The translations under genes and the position numbers were made by a program. The notes beneath the pieces are model-generated. The model was not told the DNA's origin. It saw nothing but the letters and a program-made list of their open reading frames with translations, and did not search any database. A DNA stretch of 50,560 nt from NCBI GenBank assembly GCA_020051845.1, contig JAGVQG010000064.1:1-50560 (forward strand), given 5' to 3'. The DNA comes from an archaeon (lineage in GTDB: Archaea; Nanobdellota; Nanobdellia; Woesearchaeales; ARS49). This document shows positions 41,688 through 50,438 of this stretch, in pieces (the stretch's first letter is position 1; every line of letters starts with the position of its first letter).

Positions 41688-42758
41688 TCAATCTGCGGTC
41701 TCGTTCGTTGGCGTCTCGGATCCGGTCTCGTTCTTGGATTCCTTCGAATTCTGTTCCTTCACAGCATTCTTGGCCGCGACCTTCTCCTGCTTCGCTGCCT
41801 TGCTGGCGTCGCGGAGGTTCTTTGTTATCTCCTTGAGCGTCACATGCGCTTCCTTCAGGGATGTGCGGGCTGCCTGCAGTTCGTCGCGGACTGTCTTTGC
41901 CTTTGCGTCGACGTTGTCGACCGTTATTCCAAGGTACGCGTCCTTCGCCGCTGTGAGATGGGTGTTGGCCGCTTCAAGCTGGCTGTCGAACGTGGTCTTC
42001 AGCGTCTCGGTCGATGACACATCGACACCCTTTGCCTTGTAGTTGGCGATCGTCGTGTCGAGCTTCTCTGACATGCGCATGACAGCGTCGGTCACTGCCT
42101 TCATCTCGCCCCAGGCGAGTTGGGCTGCGCGTGCCTTTATCGATGCGCGCGAGTCCTTCCATGCTTCCCTGATGGCCTGCGTGGCGTCCTGTATGTCGGA
42201 CTTGTCGCTGTTCTCGTCAAGCGCCGCTATCTTGTCGCGGGCATCCTGGACTTCCTTCATCTTCGCGTCGATGTCAGACACCATCTTGTCTTTGTCTTCC
42301 GCGCTGATCTGTTCATTCGCCTGGACCTGTTCCTTCAACTTGGCGAGGACGTCGAGTATGTGATCAGCAGTGCTGAGCAGTGTCTCCTGTGCATTGAGCT
42401 TTATCTCCACGCGCAGGTCGTCGCATTCGGTGGTGTTTGTGTTCTTGCAGTCCTTGAGCTTGTCCTTGTTCTTAAGGAGATTCTCGCGCGCTGTTGCGAG
42501 CGTCACGCGTGATTGCGCGATCTCTGAACGGACTTCTGCCCGTACTGTCCTGAGCTCTGCTACTTTCTCGCGTAGATTCTTCAAGCTCGTGCTGATTTCG
42601 GCACGCGCTCCCTTGAGGACTTGGCCTGTGCCTACATTCACTTTGACCGTGTCTCCTACGTTCACATTGATGTCCGTGCCATTGTCCTCGGCGAATGCCG
42701 CAGGTATGCTTACGATGAACATGGCGATGAGCACCAATGCTATTTTGTTTGCTTTCAT
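41688..42758 (-). CDS. Secreted alpha-helical protein, 356 aa
   Basis: Signal peptide (about 1-23, ending AAFAED) then NVNVGDTVKVNVG and a long charged helical region (~50-330) of heptad-like character, ending in a Thr/Glu-rich tail (NETGSETPTNETAD). One CKNTNTTEC loop could be disulphide-bonded. Possibly a cell-surface spacer or bundle. GGAGGGATAAC is just before the ATG and a gATATAAAcc element about 95 bases upstream, so it is leadered. Followed by the small lipoprotein, likely an operon. Confidence 0.7.
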   Translation of the reverse strand: MKANKIALVLIAMFIVSIPAAFAEDNGTDINVNVGDTVKVNVGTGQVLKGARAEISTSLKNLREKVAELRTVRAEVRSEIAQSRVTLATARENLLKNKDKLKDCKNTNTTECDDLRVEIKLNAQETLLSTADHILDVLAKLKEQVQANEQISAEDKDKMVSDIDAKMKEVQDARDKIAALDENSDKSDIQDATQAIREAWKDSRASIKARAAQLAWGEMKAVTDAVMRMSEKLDTTIANYKAKGVDVSSTETLKTTFDSQLEAANTHLTAAKDAYLGITVDNVDAKAKTVRDELQAARTSLKEAHVTLKEITKNLRDASKAAKQEKVAAKNAVKEQNSKESKNETGSETPTNETAD

Positions 42759-42987
42759 GTTATCCCTCCATGGCCGACCTTTTGGGCGGCTCTTGACATC
42801 TGATTATGCGGCTTTGCTTATTAAGACGCTTTTCCCGCTATGGAAATAAAGGTTTATATCCCGCTTTGAAACTTTAAATCGTGCAGATAATACTTCTTTG
42901 TTGGGAGAAAGCAGGTTTTTGCTTCTTTTGAATCTGAGAAGCCGGAACGACGCAAGATTCATATAGTGCTTTTCGCAGTTTCAATGT

Positions 42988-43686
42988 ATGAAAGTCATAT
43001 TTGGCATACTGCTGGTGCTCCTGTTGCCTTGCGCCTATGCGGCGACAATCGAGGGAAACGTCTATGATTTCGACCTTACGCCGACAAATGGTGCGGTTGT
43101 CAAGATCGACACCACCCCACAACAGCAAGTCGTTGCCATCAACAGTTCCTACAGCATCAACGTGCCCGAAGGCAGCTATACTTTGACTGCTTCGAAGAAG
43201 ATGAAGGGAAAAGTGCAGTCACAAATCAACGAAAGCATAATAGTCGATAGAAACGGAACCTACACCCTTGACCTGATACTTTTCCCTGTTTTCACCGGCG
43301 ATGAGACCATCGACGCGGATGTGGATTTCACAGGCACTGACATCACAGAACCGACCGATACGACAGCGATACCCTGGACAACGATAGCGATTATCGGCGG
43401 CGTCCTTATCGCGGGCCTGTCACTCTGGTTTTGGCTCGCCCGAAAGGCGGAGAAACAGGATCATCCAAAGCAGAGAAAGGAACAACCCTCTGAGAAGGAC
43501 GTGCTCGACGACCTTGTCGCTGCCATAAAGAAGCAGGGCGGACGCACGACTCAGAAGGAGCTTCGCAAGGATATGCCTTATTCAGAGGCGAAGATATCTT
43601 TGATGCTGACAGAACTCGAGCACAACGGCAGGATCACGAAGATCAAGCGCGGAAGATCGAATATCGTGATTCTCAAGCAACGCTGA
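42988..43686 (+). CDS. Membrane winged-helix protein with extracytoplasmic domain, 232 aa
   Basis: Signal peptide (1-19), a ~100-residue outside beta domain resembling carboxypeptidase-regulatory/PEGA folds (GNVYDFDLTPTNGAVVKIDTTP), one membrane helix (about 131-151), then a cytoplasmic winged-helix domain (LDDLVAAIKKQGGRTTQKELRKDMPYSEAKISLMLTELEHNGRITKIKRGRSNIV). The layout is a one-component membrane sensor that could carry an outside signal to DNA. TTCATATAGT lies 30 bases before the ATG (leaderless). Confidence 0.75.
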   Translation: MKVIFGILLVLLLPCAYAATIEGNVYDFDLTPTNGAVVKIDTTPQQQVVAINSSYSINVPEGSYTLTASKKMKGKVQSQINESIIVDRNGTYTLDLILFPVFTGDETIDADVDFTGTDITEPTDTTAIPWTTIAIIGGVLIAGLSLWFWLARKAEKQDHPKQRKEQPSEKDVLDDLVAAIKKQGGRTTQKELRKDMPYSEAKISLMLTELEHNGRITKIKRGRSNIVILKQR

Positions 43687-44142
43687 TCATCTGCAGAAAC
43701 GTTCGAGCTGTTCTGGCCGCACGTATTCTTTCTTTCTGGAATTCAGGTTCTGCACTTGCACGGTCTTCTTCATGGACAATACCTTCACAGGACCATCGTC
43801 TGTCTCTATGACATCCCCTATCTTGAACGGAAGCTTGCGGTAAAGGACTGTGACACGATAGACTATGTGGCCTGTCTTCGACCATCTGCCGAAGAGCTTC
43901 TTGGTCAAGGTGATCTCTCCGCCGTGCCGTGCCTTAAGGAGCTTGCCAAGCGACTGGGTGTAGTGCTGGTCCGACATGAACAGGTCAACCCCATTCTCAA
44001 ACGGCTTGATCTTCGATATCGCGCACTTCCCTGATTCCTCTATCTCCGAGATCACCGCATCTACGAACTCAGGGCTGACGTCGCGCATCTGCAGTGTGGC
44101 TTCATAGTAATCCTTGCGCCTGCCATCTAATGTCGTGACCAT
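43687..44142 (-). CDS. NMD3-like ribosome export/stability domain protein, 151 aa
   Basis: Matches the middle-to-C-terminal domain of archaeal NMD3: YYEATLQMRDVSPEFVDAV, ENGVDLFMSDQHYTQSLGKLLKARHGGEITLTKKLFGRWSKTGHIVYRVTVL, then an SH3-like GDVIETDDGPVKVLSM tail. The N-terminal zinc fingers of family members are absent. In eukaryotes NMD3 acts on the large ribosomal subunit; archaeal homologs may monitor it. ATG 44142 (MVTTLDGRRKD) follows a TTTTTAAGG element by 26 bases. Confidence 0.78.
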   Translation of the reverse strand: MVTTLDGRRKDYYEATLQMRDVSPEFVDAVISEIEESGKCAISKIKPFENGVDLFMSDQHYTQSLGKLLKARHGGEITLTKKLFGRWSKTGHIVYRVTVLYRKLPFKIGDVIETDDGPVKVLSMKKTVQVQNLNSRKKEYVRPEQLERFCR

Positions 44143-44232
44143 GGACGTCTTCGATGACCGTCCCCTTAAAAAGCATTCTATACTCCGCATTTAAACGGAA
44201 CATTTTTATGGCGGCCGAATCAGCATTGAGCC

Positions 44233-44958
44233 ATGCCAGAGGATAAAAGCGACAAGCACGCCGAACAGAACCAGAAGAATCCGGAAGATGAGACCGGCTG
44301 GCAGAAGTTCAAGCGCATATCTGGCAAGGTCTGGCACTTCCTCTGGGTCGAGGACAGTCTCGCCAGTTGGATCGCCAACATCATCGTGGCTTTCGTCGTC
44401 ATCAAGTTCATCGTCTACCCTGTCCTTGGCTGGATGCTCGGCACAGGATACCCTATTGTGGCTGTCGTCTCTGGAAGCATGCAGCACGACGGCACTTTCG
44501 GCGATTGGTGGGACAGGCAGTGCAAATATTCAGATGGCAGCGCGGCCACTCAGGGCCGTATCTATGAGCGCATGAACATCACACGCACGCAGTTCGAGGA
44601 TTACAGTTTCAAAAACGGCTTCAACAAGGGCGACCTCATGATATTGTACAGCGCGAATGATGCGAAGGTTGGTGACGTTCTCGTTTATACCGCGCCAGGG
44701 TTCTCTGATCCGATAATCCACAGGATAATCTACGGCAATGATGTCTTCGTCACAAAGGGCGACGCTAACTGCGGCCAGAGCCCATTCGAGAGGAACATCG
44801 GCAAGGACCGCGTGCTTGGCAAAGCCATACTGCGCGTGCCGTTGCTTGGCTGGATAAAGATAGGTTTCGTCGAGATAGTCATGGGCACAAAGTGCGCGAT
44901 CAACAGCGCGACGCAGGACTGTGTCGTATGGAAAAGCTTGAAGAGGTCGCAGAAGTAG
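44233..44958 (+). CDS. Signal peptidase I, 241 aa
   Basis: Archaeal type Sec11-like peptidase that removes Sec signal peptides. One N-terminal membrane helix (about 45-70), catalytic Ser82 in VSGSMQHDG, His163 in DPIIHRI and Asp177 in TKGDAN; the Ser-His-Asp pattern is the archaeal/ER type. The first ~40 residues are charged and cytoplasmic, longer than usual. It would process the many Sec-signal proteins here, but not the class III pilins. Followed within 11 bases by tfs. Confidence 0.88.
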   Translation: MPEDKSDKHAEQNQKNPEDETGWQKFKRISGKVWHFLWVEDSLASWIANIIVAFVVIKFIVYPVLGWMLGTGYPIVAVVSGSMQHDGTFGDWWDRQCKYSDGSAATQGRIYERMNITRTQFEDYSFKNGFNKGDLMILYSANDAKVGDVLVYTAPGFSDPIIHRIIYGNDVFVTKGDANCGQSPFERNIGKDRVLGKAILRVPLLGWIKIGFVEIVMGTKCAINSATQDCVVWKSLKRSQK

Positions 44959-44969
44959 GGGGTTGCGAT

Positions 44970-45281
44970 ATGATGTTCTGTCCCAAGTGCAAATCGATAA
45001 TGATGCCGTCTGTGCAGGCCGGCAAGCGTGTCCTGAAGTGCGCAAACTGCGGATTCCTGCAGGTGGGCGAGATGTCTTTCACGTCAAGCGGCACAAAAGT
45101 CAAGGAAGTGACTGTCATCGAGACAGAGACCGACGTCCGTCCTCTTGTCGACCATCCTTGCCCGAAATGCAAGCACCCGCAATCGCGCCACTGGACGCTG
45201 CAGACACGCTCTGCGGACGAGCCGGAGACGCGTTTCTATGCGTGCGAGAAGTGCAAGCACACCTGGCGTGAGTACAAGTGA
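44970..45281 (+). CDS. tfs: Transcription factor S (TFS), 103 aa
   Basis: RNA polymerase cleavage factor: N-terminal Zn ribbon MFCPKCKSIM...KCANCGF and C-terminal ribbon CPKCKHPQSRHWTLQTRSADEPETRFYACEKCKHTWREY with the acidic Asp-Glu hairpin. The start at 44970 or 44973 (ATG ATG) is chosen from GGGGGTT about eight bases upstream and the family N-terminus; the longer frame is a shadow of the peptidase gene. It rescues backtracked polymerase. Confidence 0.94.
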   Translation: MMFCPKCKSIMMPSVQAGKRVLKCANCGFLQVGEMSFTSSGTKVKEVTVIETETDVRPLVDHPCPKCKHPQSRHWTLQTRSADEPETRFYACEKCKHTWREYK

Positions 45282-45487
45282 GGCTCAGCGTAAAAGTCAA
45301 GCCTAATTCCAAGGCGACAAAAATCACAGGCAAAGACGGCGATACCCTGCTCGTCGACATCGCCGCTCCTGCCGACAAGAACAAGGCGAATCTCGAGCTT
45401 CTCAAGTTCCTCAAACGCCATTTCAAGAAGACGGCGAAGCTTGTCAGAGGGCGGACATCGAGGGAGAAGGTCGTCGAGCTCGTCTAG
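45278..45487 (+). CDS. DUF167 family protein, 69 aa
   Basis: Small YggU/DUF167 fold: VSVKVKPNSKATKITGKD...LLVDIAAPADKNKANLELLKFLKRHF and GRTSREKVVEL. GTG start overlaps the tfs stop (GTGA). Function is unknown; it is likely co-translated with TFS. Confidence 0.85.
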   Translation: MRLSVKVKPNSKATKITGKDGDTLLVDIAAPADKNKANLELLKFLKRHFKKTAKLVRGRTSREKVVELV

Positions 45488-46221
45488 AACCCATCCAGTC
45501 TAGCCTGTCGTTTGTTCTCGTCTTCGAGGTATTTCGGCGGCTTGACCGAGATGAATGTGAATCCCCAGTCCTCGAGCATCTTCTTGGCGTTCTCGGTTAT
45601 CTTGGGCGCAGCGAGTATGCCGCGAACTTTGGTGATGCCTTTCGAGACCATGACTTTCTCGACATAACGCCTCAATTGGGTCACTGCGGACAGATCAGCG
45701 CCGTATCTTTTGCATTCGACGACCGTCAGCACCCCGTTCTTGTCTGTCCCGAAGACGTCTATGAATCCGTACTTTGTCTGCTCCTCCCTGGAAGCGGCCG
45801 TGAATCCTTCCTCAATCATCTCAGGATTGGAATATAACATATCGCTCATGTCGCGTTCGCTTCCGACGAGCTCGATCACTTCGCCGTCCTGAAGCGATGC
45901 GCTGTTGAAGAAGTGGACACGTGATATCGTCGCTTCGATCGATTCTTTCGCCGCTCCATTCACTGCCTTGAATCGGAGCTCGCCATCCAAGAATACGACG
46001 CTGTGCGTGCTTCCTGCTTTCATGTAATTTATGGGCATGCTTCCATGGGGTTGGTGTATGAGCAATGCCTTGTCGCGCTTGATTATGAACAGCCTATCGC
46101 CGTGAGATAACCTGCTTTCCGCCCGGCCAGAATATCGTATGGTGCAATGGCAACCGAACACTATCGTCTCTTGCCTGTTCAGGGCGTCGTTGATCAGGAC
46201 TGCGTAATCCTCAAGCTGCAT
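45484..46221 (-). CDS. nucS: Mismatch-specific endonuclease NucS/EndoMS, 245 aa
   Basis: Cuts both strands at mismatched bases as part of a non-MutS repair route in archaea and actinobacteria. N-terminal beta-sandwich domain (~1-120) and nuclease domain (~125-235) with Asp155 (GFIDVFG), Glu169 and Lys171 (VVECKR) plus Gln182. The last seven residues QARLDGF form a PIP-box (Q..L..F) for binding the sliding clamp PCNA. ACTTTTATAG is 27 bases upstream (leaderless). Convergent with DUF167. Confidence 0.93.
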   Translation of the reverse strand: MQLEDYAVLINDALNRQETIVFGCHCTIRYSGRAESRLSHGDRLFIIKRDKALLIHQPHGSMPINYMKAGSTHSVVFLDGELRFKAVNGAAKESIEATISRVHFFNSASLQDGEVIELVGSERDMSDMLYSNPEMIEEGFTAASREEQTKYGFIDVFGTDKNGVLTVVECKRYGADLSAVTQLRRYVEKVMVSKGITKVRGILAAPKITENAKKMLEDWGFTFISVKPPKYLEDENKRQARLDGF

Positions 46222-46253
46222 CTTTCCGCCACGATTATGCCTCTATAAAAGTA

Positions 46254-46799
46254 TTAGTGTGACCTGCTGAGTATCTCATCAATGCGCGTCTGCAACCGCG
46301 CAAGGTTGCCGTCGTTCACTATGATGAAATCCGCCATCGAGATGCATTCCTTTATTCTAATGCCGCTCCTGCTGGAATCGGCCTCTTCCTGACCATCGAG
46401 ACGGCGAAGATCGTCGAGTGTCAAAGGGTCTCCTGGTCGCGACCTGCCCACAAGACGTTGCAACCGCGATTGTATCGGCGCGTCCACAGCGATGAGTATG
46501 AAATTCCCATTTGCACGTAATGCCGAGACTTCCTCTGGATTTCGAAGGCTTTCTATCACGGCATTGCCGTCCTGCGGCAACTGTTTTATGACGCGCTGCA
46601 CCAACACATCAGGACCGTGCTGCGAACGCAATGAGTTGGCCATCATTATCAGGTTCTCACGGTTCACTTCCATGCCACGATTGCGCAACTCTTCGGCGAT
46701 GATCTCCTTTATGGAATAATGGCTGCATCCCTTCGAGCGTAGAAACTCTGCGACAGTGCCCTTGCCGCTACCCGCGAACCCACACAGTCCCACAAACAT
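46254..46799 (-). CDS. UPF0200/CoaE-like P-loop kinase, 181 aa
   Basis: Walker A GFAGSGKGT (7-15), then a small NMP-kinase-like fold with SRPGDPLTLDDL lid region. It belongs to the archaeal UPF0200 group, related to dephospho-CoA kinase and adenylate-kinase-like P-loop enzymes; the substrate is not established. TTTTATAG is about 25 bases upstream. Encoded upstream of nucS on the same strand with 32 bases between. Confidence 0.82.
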   Translation of the reverse strand: MFVGLCGFAGSGKGTVAEFLRSKGCSHYSIKEIIAEELRNRGMEVNRENLIMMANSLRSQHGPDVLVQRVIKQLPQDGNAVIESLRNPEEVSALRANGNFILIAVDAPIQSRLQRLVGRSRPGDPLTLDDLRRLDGQEEADSSRSGIRIKECISMADFIIVNDGNLARLQTRIDEILSRSH

Positions 46800-46837
46800 A
46801 CACCTGATGTAGCAGCGGTCTATAAAATCATTGTGAA

Positions 46838-46855
46838 CGCTCTATATAAAGAGCG
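46838..46855. promoter_or_regulatory. Palindrome CGCTCT-ATATAA-AGAGCG between divergent genes
   Basis: A perfect six-base inverted repeat flanks a TATA-like centre (TCTATATAAAG) between the UPF0200 gene and the dTMP operon. It could be an operator for either side. A separate TATA element CATTTATAG (46894-46902) is better placed for the dTMP operon. Confidence 0.45.
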
Positions 46856-46942
46856 ATATTCCATTAAAAGCCCTCTATTCCAGCATCAATAAACATTTAT
46901 AGCCCGCTTTCACACGAAAAAGTCATCAAAGGGGGGCTTTTG

Positions 46943-48583
46943 GTGGCGACAGAGAACGTTGATGAACTCACTGCGGAAGAAGAGAAGATACTGGAGCCTT
47001 TTGTCACGAACACGAAGAGCTCCATCTTCGCCTTGCGCAATCTTCCAGAGGTCATAAAGGGCGCGCTGTTCTCGAAATACAGCCGCTCGCCCATCGGCCT
47101 TCGGAAGCTTCTTGTCAAGGAATTCATCCTCAATCCTGAAGTCGGTTTCAAGGAAGCCGTGAACTACGGCCAGCAGAGCGGCATGACAGAACAGCTCGCC
47201 ATCCAGAAGGCGCAGGCATTCTATGACAGGATCCTCGACGGTTTCGGCGACGACTCCATCGGTGAACTTGGCGGCGCGCATTTGGCGATCGAGAACATCT
47301 CGAACATTGCAACCAAAGTGATAGAGGACAGCCGCATCGGCGGCTCTCCTCTCGAGAAGTCATCGCGCTATGTCTGGTTCAACAGGAAGGTGAACGGCGA
47401 ATACCTGTACTACAAAGACCCTGTGATAATGGATTCACAGTTCAGCCAGCGCTACATCGACACCCTGAACTTCCTGTTCGACGTTTATTCAAGCATGGTC
47501 GACCCGATGGTCAAGTACATCGAGGAAGGCATGCCGAAGGAAGCGGGCGTCACAGAGACAGCGTACAAGGCGAGCGTCCGCGCGAAGGCGTGCGATGCCT
47601 TGCGTGGTCTTTTGCCTGCTGCCACCTTGACCAACATGGGTGTCTTCGGAAATGGCCGTTTCTTCGAGGGGCTTATCGGCAAGATGCGGTGCAACGAGAT
47701 GTCTGAGATGCAGGCCATCGCACAGAACATCCAGATCGAGATGAACAAGGTCATTCCATCGTTTGTGAGACGGGCAGAGCCTAACCACATGTTCTTCCAG
47801 CCGTACAAGGAGTTCATGGTGGAGACGACCAAGGCTTTGCAGCAGGTCACCAAGGACCACACCAACAACGTCGCGATAGGCAAGGCCGATGAGGTCGAGC
47901 TTGTGGAGTACGACAATGATGGAGAGGTGAAGATTGTCGCGTCTTTGTTGTACCAGTATGCACATCACCCCATGAGCCAGCTCATGAAGATTGCTAAGGG
48001 CATGACTCAGGAGCAGCGTCTTGCCGTGCTAAAAGAATCATTGAGCAGGCGCACCAACCGCCGCCACAAGCCTTTCCGCGCGTTCGAGAACACGTATTAC
48101 AAGTTCGATATCTTGGGTGATTTCGGCATCTATCGTGACCTCCAACGCCACAGGATACTCACGCAGGAGCGCCAGGATCTCACCTGTCTGCACGGCTATG
48201 ACCTGCCGAAGGATATCGTGGACGCTGGCCTTGACCGGTTCTACAAAGAGGCCATGGAAGCGGCAAAGGAGAGCTACACGATTATCGCGCGCAACTATCC
48301 CAAGCAGGCGCAGTACGTCGTGCCTTTCGCTTACAAGATCCGCTGGTATAACCACATCAATCTGCGCGGCCTCGCATGGATGGCTGAGTTGCGCAGCGGC
48401 AGGCAGGGCCACATAAACTACAGGCGCGTGGCGCAGACGATGTACACGAAGGTCCGGGCAGTGCATCCTTCGCTTGCCGAGGCCATGCGCTTCGTCGACA
48501 TGAATGATTACACTTTTGCGCGGCTTGCTGCCGAGATGGAGAAAGAGAAGATGCAGAAAACGCTGGGGAAGACTCAACTATGA
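46943..48583 (+). CDS. Double-length ThyX-like (FAD thymidylate synthase-related) protein, 546 aa
   Basis: Two ThyX-fold halves. The second carries [13 protein letters not shown] (RHR at about residues 402-404), close to the ThyX motif RHR..S..E.S.R. In the first half the matching site reads [20 protein letters not shown], with RHR lost but the SSRY part kept. ThyX converts dUMP to dTMP using methylene-THF, FAD and NADPH as a homotetramer; a fused two-half form may act as a dimer with fewer or altered sites. GTG 46943 was chosen over TTG 46940 because GGGGGG (46931-46936) then has six bases of spacing. Operon with glyA and tmk supports a dTMP role. Confidence 0.75.
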   Translation: MATENVDELTAEEEKILEPFVTNTKSSIFALRNLPEVIKGALFSKYSRSPIGLRKLLVKEFILNPEVGFKEAVNYGQQSGMTEQLAIQKAQAFYDRILDGFGDDSIGELGGAHLAIENISNIATKVIEDSRIGGSPLEKSSRYVWFNRKVNGEYLYYKDPVIMDSQFSQRYIDTLNFLFDVYSSMVDPMVKYIEEGMPKEAGVTETAYKASVRAKACDALRGLLPAATLTNMGVFGNGRFFEGLIGKMRCNEMSEMQAIAQNIQIEMNKVIPSFVRRAEPNHMFFQPYKEFMVETTKALQQVTKDHTNNVAIGKADEVELVEYDNDGEVKIVASLLYQYAHHPMSQLMKIAKGMTQEQRLAVLKESLSRRTNRRHKPFRAFENTYYKFDILGDFGIYRDLQRHRILTQERQDLTCLHGYDLPKDIVDAGLDRFYKEAMEAAKESYTIIARNYPKQAQYVVPFAYKIRWYNHINLRGLAWMAELRSGRQGHINYRRVAQTMYTKVRAVHPSLAEAMRFVDMNDYTFARLAAEMEKEKMQKTLGKTQL

Positions 48584-49809
48584 ACCTTGCAGAGACGGAT
48601 CCGGCTACCGCCATCGCGATAGCGAACGAGTGGAAACGACAGGAAGACGGCCTCGAGCTGATACCTAGCGAGAACTATGTCTCGCCAGCCGTCCGCGAGG
48701 CTGCCGGCAGCGCCTTGACCAACAAGTATGCCGAGGGCTATCCTGGCGCGCGCTATTACGGCGGCTGCGAATACGTGGATGTCGTCGAGACCCTTGCAAT
48801 CGAACGGGCTAAGCAGCTTTTCGGAGCCGAGCATGTCAATGTGCAGCCGCACTGCGGTTCGAGCGCGAACATGGCTGTTTACATGGCGTTGTTACAGACC
48901 GGCGACACCATAATGGGCATGGATTTGCCTCATGGCGGCCACCTGACGCACGGATTCAAGGTCAGTTTCTCAGGCAAGCTCTACAAGAGCGTGCCCTACG
49001 GCGTGAACAAGGAGACCGAGCGCATCGATTACGATGTATTGGCTCAGCTTGCGCACGAACACAAACCCAAGATGATCATCTGCGGCGCTTCGGCCTATCC
49101 TCGTATAATCGATTTCGCGCGTTTCCGCGGCATAGCCGACGAGGTTGGTGCTCTGCTCATGGCCGACATCGCCCACATCGCAGGACTTGTTATCGCGGAC
49201 GAGCATCCTTCTCCGATAAAGCATGCCCATATTGTGACGACCACGACGCACAAGACCTTGCGCGGTCCTAGGGCAGGCATGATCATGTGCAAGAAGGAGT
49301 TCGGCCAGCAGATCGACAAGACAGTGATGCCCGGATTGCAGGGCGGTCCTCTGATGCATATCATCGCTGCGAAGGCCGTATGTTTCGCAGAGGCATTGCG
49401 TCCTGACTTCAAGATGTACCAGCGCCAGATCGTGCGCAATGCGAAGGTTCTTGCGAACGTGCTCACTGATGGCGGCTTGCGTCTCGTCACAGGCGGCACT
49501 GACAATCACTTGATGCTCGTCGACCTCAACAGCCTGGACATCACAGGAAAGGAAGGCGAGAAAGCTTTGAGTCTCGCGGGCATCACCGTGAACAAGAACA
49601 CCATCCCGTTCGATCCGCGACCTCCTATGGTTGGAAGCGGTGTGAGGTTGGGCACTCCCGCCATCACGACGCGTGGCATGAAAGAGGAGGAGATGGAGAG
49701 GATAGGTCAGCTTATCCTGTCCGCATTGCGTAACAGCAAGGATCAAGCCGTTCTTGAAGACGTTAAAAAAGAGGTGAAACAGTTATGCGAGGCCTTCCCT
49801 CTGGTGTAG
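48580..49809 (+). CDS. glyA: Serine hydroxymethyltransferase, 409 aa
   Basis: PLP enzyme that makes glycine and methylene-THF (or a related pterin) from serine. [39 protein letters not shown] and [14 protein letters not shown] (PLP Lys225) are plain. ATG overlaps the ThyX-like stop (ATGA), coupling the one-carbon donor enzyme to thymidylate synthesis. Overlaps tmk by 25 bases. Confidence 0.95.
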   Translation: MNLAETDPATAIAIANEWKRQEDGLELIPSENYVSPAVREAAGSALTNKYAEGYPGARYYGGCEYVDVVETLAIERAKQLFGAEHVNVQPHCGSSANMAVYMALLQTGDTIMGMDLPHGGHLTHGFKVSFSGKLYKSVPYGVNKETERIDYDVLAQLAHEHKPKMIICGASAYPRIIDFARFRGIADEVGALLMADIAHIAGLVIADEHPSPIKHAHIVTTTTHKTLRGPRAGMIMCKKEFGQQIDKTVMPGLQGGPLMHIIAAKAVCFAEALRPDFKMYQRQIVRNAKVLANVLTDGGLRLVTGGTDNHLMLVDLNSLDITGKEGEKALSLAGITVNKNTIPFDPRPPMVGSGVRLGTPAITTRGMKEEEMERIGQLILSALRNSKDQAVLEDVKKEVKQLCEAFPLV

Positions 49810-50438
49810 GAAAGTTCATCGTCATAGAAGGCCCTGACTATTGCGGCAAGGGCACGCAGTCGCGTCTTCTTGTGAATTATCTTCTTGACCATCCGAAGGA
49901 CCGTGGACAGAAATCGTTCTCTGTCGTCGCTACCCGTGAGCCGACCGGATCCCCTTTCGGCCGCCGCATTAGGGAGCTTTTCGCGTCCCTCAAGGACCCG
50001 AAATCCGAGGCAGAGACCATCACGCAATTGTTCTTCCAGGACAGGAGATGGCACATCGACAACATGATACTGCCTGGCCTGAAACATGCGCACGTGGTGT
50101 GCGACCGTTTCATGTATTCCACCATCGCCTACCAGCAAGCGCAGGGGATCGACCTCCGGTATCTTCTTGAGGAGCAAAGATCGTTCATCATTCCTCACCT
50201 GACCATACTCATCCTTCCTTCTGTCGAACAGATGATCAAGCGCAAGGCAGCCGAGCGTGACAGGCCTTATGAGGAAGTATTCGAGAAGTCGCACGACTTC
50301 ATGGCAGAGGTGCGCGGAAACTATGCGAGGATGAAGGAATGGCTTCCTGATCACAACATCGTGGTGCTCGACGGTGACCGTACGCCGCAGGAGATTTTCG
50401 AGGACGTGAAAAGAGAGGTCGACAAGGTGCTGTTCTGA
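49785..50438 (+). CDS. tmk: Thymidylate kinase, 217 aa
   Basis: P-loop dTMP kinase: [12 protein letters not shown] (15-26), [22 protein letters not shown] (the DR(Y/F)..S motif) and a basic lid [11 protein letters not shown]. Phosphorylates dTMP to dTDP, the product of the previous two enzymes' pathway. GAGGTG is eight bases before the ATG; the start lies inside the glyA 3' end. Confidence 0.93.
   Translation: MRGLPSGVGKFIVIEGPDYCGKGTQSRLLVNYLLDHPKDRGQKSFSVVATREPTGSPFGRRIRELFASLKDPKSEAETITQLFFQDRRWHIDNMILPGLKHAHVVCDRFMYSTIAYQQAQGIDLRYLLEEQRSFIIPHLTILILPSVEQMIKRKAAERDRPYEEVFEKSHDFMAEVRGNYARMKEWLPDHNIVVLDGDRTPQEIFEDVKREVDKVLF

Noticed and set aside
44892-44969. N-terminal extension of TFS
   Set aside because: It lies within the signal peptidase gene in another frame and TFS proteins begin at the first Zn ribbon.
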